From Lutimaribacter pacificus (GTDB lineage Bacteria > Pseudomonadota > Alphaproteobacteria > Rhodobacterales > Rhodobacteraceae), in assembly GCF_900142185.1 (NCBI RefSeq), contig NZ_FQZZ01000014.1, positions 1-64,000 on the forward strand: a DNA stretch of 64,000 nucleotides. The letters run 5' to 3'. Of the stretch, positions 62,241-64,000 are shown piece after piece. How positions within the stretch are numbered: position 1 is the stretch's first letter; each line of letters starts with the position of its first letter. Both the position numbers and the translations under genes were made by a program. The notes under the pieces were generated by a model, which saw only the letters and a program-made list of their open reading frames with translations, was not told the DNA's origin and searched no databases.

Positions 62241-64000
<1,760 letters not shown>

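Overview
This window is chromosomal DNA from a high-GC alphaproteobacterium, most likely a member of the Rhodobacterales (Paracoccus/Roseobacter relatives). The strongest pointers are a nitrous oxide reductase cluster in the Paracoccus order nosC-R-Z-D-F-Y-L-X, a hexameric tyrosine-coordinated heme protein closely resembling the one known from Ruegeria (Silicibacter) pomeroyi, an oxygen-independent ubiquinone module (ubiTUV), and paired AlkB alkane hydroxylases with a P450. All assignments rest on reading protein sequences and motifs; no database search was run.

Layout. (1) 1-2642 is the right end of an integrative element: an AlpA-like regulator, an unknown protein, a tyrosine recombinase, then a 45-bp 3' fragment of tRNA-Lys(TTT) marking the attachment site. 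The rest of the element lies left of the window. (2) 2643-12340 is ordinary chromosome: two small unknowns, a SulP anion permease, a DgoK-like protein, a LysE-type exporter, accA, an FAD-dependent 2-hydroxyacid dehydrogenase, an exported glutathione peroxidase, a family III CoA-transferase, a DsbA-like thioredoxin and a DciA-like protein. (3) 12414-18067 holds mutY followed by an alkane oxidation group: alkB1, a divergent Crp/Fnr-type regulator, a cytochrome P450 and alkB2. (4) 18068-22726 holds ubiTUV on the minus strand and a UbiD-like decarboxylase plus ubiX on the plus strand, divergent around a perfect 24-bp palindrome with an Fnr-like core. (5) 22780-31072 is a mix of redox enzymes and regulators: qorB with its HxlR regulator, a LysR/alcohol dehydrogenase pair, an LLM flavin enzyme, a stray E. 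coli-type murB, a SufR-like regulator with sodB, fdxA and a flavin reductase, and a DoxX-like protein. (6) 31111-35877 is an envelope-modification operon (GT2, ArnT-like GT83, lipid-A N-domain protein) divergent from an OmpR-type two-component system. (7) 36154-41185 is a TetR-controlled RND efflux operon without an outer-membrane gene. (8) 41393-50513 is nosCRZDFYLX. (9) 50540-55064 is a probable nitric-oxide response island: HTHP, DUF6522, NsrR, group III truncated hemoglobin, hemerythrin-type RIC/DnrN, AhpD-like, DUF488, nitronate monooxygenase-like and a formyl-THF cyclo-ligase. (10) 55099-59480 is a LysR-centred cluster of small redox enzymes. (11) 59601-64000 is a branched-chain 2-oxoacid dehydrogenase operon whose E1-alpha gene runs off the right edge.

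How it fits together. The nos cluster, NO defence genes and oxygen-independent ubiquinone genes describe an organism that respires nitrogen oxides when oxygen is short. Boxes of the form TTGAC-N4-GTCAA occur before nosC, between ubiT and ubiD, and (one mismatch) between the Crp/Fnr-type regulator gene and the P450, which suggests a shared low-oxygen or NO-responsive regulon. An NsrR-like operator sits between nsrR and the hemoglobin gene. The most unusual content is the HTHP-DUF6522-NsrR-globin island beside nos, the AlkB-P450-AlkB triad around an Fnr-like regulator with incomplete cysteines, and three related LysR-type sites flanking one lysR gene.
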